From JAENVT01 sp031412355 (lineage in GTDB: Bacteria; Actinomycetota; Acidimicrobiia; Acidimicrobiales; Ilumatobacteraceae): 8,379 nucleotides of DNA. The DNA lies in the NCBI GenBank assembly GCA_031412355.1, contig JANOCR010000257.1, positions 1 to 8,379 of the forward strand. The letters run 5' to 3'. The notes below the pieces were generated by a model. That model was not told the origin of the DNA. It ran no database searches and saw nothing but the letters and a program-made list of their open reading frames with translations. Of this stretch, positions 6,395 through 8,379 are shown piece after piece. The translations under genes and the position numbers were made by a program. Position 1 is the stretch's first letter; every line of letters begins with the position of its first letter.

Positions 6395-7669
6395 TCAGAC
6401 TCCAGTGGCAAGGGGCGGATGGGTTTCGTACATGCGGACGATGACCACCACCCCGGAAAGGGCGGTGAGGGCGGCGACGGCGTAGATCGCGGCTTCGATC
6501 GAGACGAGGTCGGCGAGAATGCCGGCGAGGAGCGCGCCGACAGCGAACCCGGCGTCGCGCCACAACCGGTAGACCCCGACGGAACGGGCCCGCCAGGCCG
6601 GGTGGGCGACGTCGCCGATCGTGGCCAGCAGCGTCGGGTACACCATCGCGGTGCCGGCGCCGAGTAACGCGGCGCCGACTGCCCAGAGACCGAAGCCGGA
6701 GGTGGCGGCGATCATGGCGATCGCTACGGCTTGCAGGAGCATGCCGCTGGAGATCAGCGGTTTGCGACCGATCCGGTCCGAGAGCCCACCGGTCACGAGT
6801 TGTCCGAGCCCCCACACTGCGGGGTAGATGGCGGCAAGCACACCGATGCGGCCGACGGACAGTCCGGCGTCGGCGAAGAAGATCGGGAACAGACCCCAGG
6901 CGAGGCCGTCGTTGAGGTTGTTGACGAGCCCGGCCTGCGACGCTGCGGAGAGTGCCTTCTCGCGAAACGAGGTGAGCGTGAAGATCTCACGGGTGGTGAG
7001 GTGTTCGTGCAGGTCGTCGTTGGTGGTCACGTGGTTGGCGGCCTCTTGATGGGCGTGGGCACGTGTCTCGCGGACGAAGATCGCCGAGATGCCCAGGCCG
7101 AGCCCGGCGTAGGCGAGACCGAGGAAGAACGGTCCTGGGCGGAGGCCGTGCTGCTCGGCGATGTATCCGGTGGCGAGGGCTGTGGCGGCGACGGCGGTGT
7201 ACCCGGCGGCCTCGTTGAACCCCATCGCCAGGCCGCGCTTGGCGGGGCCGACGAGGTCGATCTTCATGATGACCGTCGTCGACCACGTGAGGCCTTGGTT
7301 GATGCCGAGCAGGACGTTGGCGAACACCACCCACCCCCAGGTGGGTGCCCACATCAACAGCAGCGGGACCGGGATCCCGATGATCCAGCCGGCGATCAGG
7401 ACGGGTTTGCGGCCGTAGCGGTCCGACAGGGTGCCGGCGAAGAAGTTAGTTCCGGCTTTGACGATTCCGAAGGCGGCGATGAACGTGAGCGTGGCGGTGA
7501 ACTTGGTGAGCCCGAACTCGTCTACCGCGAGGAGAGGCAAGACGGTGCGTTCCTGGCCGATCATGCCGCCGACGAGGGCGTTGACGCCGACGAGCAATGA
7601 GAACTGGGCGAGGTTCTCGCGTAGCCCGAGCCGCAACGCGGCCGGTGCCGTGGCGGTGGGTGCGCTCAC
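6395..7669 (-). CDS. Major facilitator superfamily (MFS) transporter, 12 membrane helices
   Basis: The 424-residue protein has the standard MFS layout: two six-helix halves joined by a cytoplasmic loop. The signature between helices 2 and 3 is GTLSDRYGRKP (79-89), and it is repeated in the second half as GGLSDRIGRKP (294-304). The central loop, about residues 198-232, is rich in histidine and acid (His205, 207, 213, 221, 223), which may matter for metal or proton sensing. The start is GTG 7669, which overlaps the stop of the preceding rhodanese gene as GTGA; the sequence upstream in this frame is Arg-rich antisense-like and is rejected. The stop is two bases from the ArsM-like start, so translational coupling through both junctions is likely. 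Substrate is unknown. By context it could export an arsenical, a methylated product or a sulfur compound. It is not accompanied by the GAPDH gene that marks ArsJ systems, at least within the window. Confidence 0.9.
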   Translation of the reverse strand: MSAPTATAPAALRLGLRENLAQFSLLVGVNALVGGMIGQERTVLPLLAVDEFGLTKFTATLTFIAAFGIVKAGTNFFAGTLSDRYGRKPVLIAGWIIGIPVPLLLMWAPTWGWVVFANVLLGINQGLTWSTTVIMKIDLVGPAKRGLAMGFNEAAGYTAVAATALATGYIAEQHGLRPGPFFLGLAYAGLGLGISAIFVRETRAHAHQEAANHVTTNDDLHEHLTTREIFTLTSFREKALSAASQAGLVNNLNDGLAWGLFPIFFADAGLSVGRIGVLAAIYPAVWGLGQLVTGGLSDRIGRKPLISSGMLLQAVAIAMIAATSGFGLWAVGAALLGAGTAMVYPTLLATIGDVAHPAWRARSVGVYRLWRDAGFAVGALLAGILADLVSIEAAIYAVAALTALSGVVVIVRMYETHPPLATGV

Positions 7670-8379
7670 GGCCCGCCCACCAGTGGCTGGCCGCTCCATT
7701 CGGCCCATGTGTCGGGTCCGCCGTCGAAGACGGTGATGTCGCGGTAGCCGCGGCTGGCGAGGATGCTGGCGCCGGTCATGGCGCGTTCGCCGTGTCCGCA
7801 CATCACCGTCACCGGCGCGTTGGGCACGGCGCTGGCGGCCAGGCTGCCGAGCTCGATGTTGATCGCACCGGGTACATGCCCGGCCTCGAACTCACTGAGC
7901 TGGCGAACGTCGATCACGTTCGTGACGAGCCCGGATGCGGTGACGAGCGGGAGCCCGGTGATGATGCCGCCGGCGGCGCGCCATGCGTCGACGCCCCCGT
8001 CGAGCTCGCCGACGATGTTGTCGTGGCCGATGTCGAGGCATTGGCGGACGATCTCATCACGATCCTGCCCGGCGCCTGCGACGATCACGACCGGGCGGTC
8101 GAGGTCGGTGATCCAGCCGAGCCAGCTGGCGAACACAGGACGAAGAGCGTTTGAGATCGACCCGGGGATGTGACCGGAAGCGAATTCGACGATCGGGCGG
8201 GCATCGATCACGACGGCTCCGCCGACGAGGTGTCGCTCAAGGGTGCTGACGTCGAGCCGATCGAGGCGGGGCAGCTGCGAGTAGTGGCGTGGACCGCGCC
8301 GGTTGACCTCCGGCAGCCGAGCGAAGTACGTCGGGAAAGACCCGAACCCCGCCAGCAGTTGTTCGACGAAGGTGTCCTC
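7666..8379 (-). CDS. Metallo-beta-lactamase/rhodanese-type protein, C-terminal part with two rhodanese domains (5' end off window)
   Basis: The 237 visible residues begin with EDTFVEQLLAGFGSFPTYF and LPEVNRRGP, a linker typical of metallo-beta-lactamase proteins fused to rhodanese domains (persulfide dioxygenase/CstB-like architecture). The beta-lactamase fold itself would lie beyond the right edge. The first rhodanese domain (about 40-137) has VVIDARP and a GHIPGS motif, but its catalytic position reads VIVAGAGQDRDE with no Cys, so it is probably inactive. The second domain (about 145-235) has VIDVRQLSEFEAGHVPGAINIEL and an intact active-site loop VMCGHGERA with Cys194. Such fusions oxidise or transfer low-molecular-weight persulfides in the cytoplasm. 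The stop overlaps the GTG start of the MFS gene by four bases. A GTG at 8211 lies inside domain 1 and is not the start. Confidence 0.88.
   Translation of the reverse strand, partial: EDTFVEQLLAGFGSFPTYFARLPEVNRRGPRHYSQLPRLDRLDVSTLERHLVGGAVVIDARPIVEFASGHIPGSISNALRPVFASWLGWITDLDRPVVIVAGAGQDRDEIVRQCLDIGHDNIVGELDGGVDAWRAAGGIITGLPLVTASGLVTNVIDVRQLSEFEAGHVPGAINIELGSLAASAVPNAPVTVMCGHGERAMTGASILASRGYRDITVFDGGPDTWAEWSGQPLVGGP

Noticed and set aside
6731..7600. Long plus-strand open frame of 289 codons opposite the MFS gene
   Set aside because: It is the antisense shadow of a GC-rich membrane protein gene, with Gly/Asp/Glu-rich low-complexity content and no family signature.
1..8379. CRISPR arrays, tRNA or rRNA genes, insertion sequences
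   Set aside because: No regularly spaced repeats, tRNA cloverleaf, rRNA segment, transposase or terminal inverted repeats could be seen.

Overview
This is a GC-rich window with strong G/C bias at third codon positions. Gene content and style suggest an actinobacterium, possibly an Acidimicrobiia-type aquatic lineage; that placement is inference, since no rRNA or marker gene is present. The standout feature is a SAM-dependent methyltransferase of the ArsM (arsenite methyltransferase) type on the minus strand. Its frame is interrupted by one in-frame TGA exactly where the family carries a conserved cysteine, and the frame stays open and recognisably homologous for 55 more codons. A hairpin that fits the bacterial SECIS pattern begins at the TGA. 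The best reading is a selenocysteine-containing ArsM-like protein of 257 residues, not a 201-residue truncated one.

Left part, plus strand (1-3302): the 3' part of an ACR3-type arsenite efflux gene runs off the left edge. After 96 bases comes a large secreted protein that joins an N-terminal beta-propeller-like half to a C-terminal 'esterase-like activity of phytase' half. A hairpin without a T-run separates it from a convergent minus-strand gene for a small cysteine-containing protein of unknown function (3376-3765).

Middle (3766-4980): a divergent intergenic region of about 100 bases leads to a plus-strand PlsC-type acyltransferase. A 16-codon open frame with its own ribosome binding site lies just ahead of it and overlaps its likely GTG start by four bases (GTGA). 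A strong two-armed hairpin overlaps the acyltransferase stop codon and probably terminates transcription from both sides.

Right part, minus strand (8379 down to about 5013): one probable operon, read right to left. It holds the C-terminal part of a metallo-beta-lactamase/rhodanese-type protein with two rhodanese domains (running off the right edge), an MFS transporter overlapping it by GTGA, the ArsM-like methyltransferase two bases after the MFS stop, and a single-domain rhodanese. Last is a tiny remnant that looks like the first and last codons of a FAD-dependent monooxygenase joined by an internal deletion. The set combines persulfide/sulfane-sulfur handling, membrane export and methylation of a metalloid or chalcogen. 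With ACR3 nearby, arsenic is the most obvious substrate, but the methyltransferase has lost some usual ArsM cysteines and its substrate is open. The operon promoter and any selA/B/C/D genes lie outside the window.
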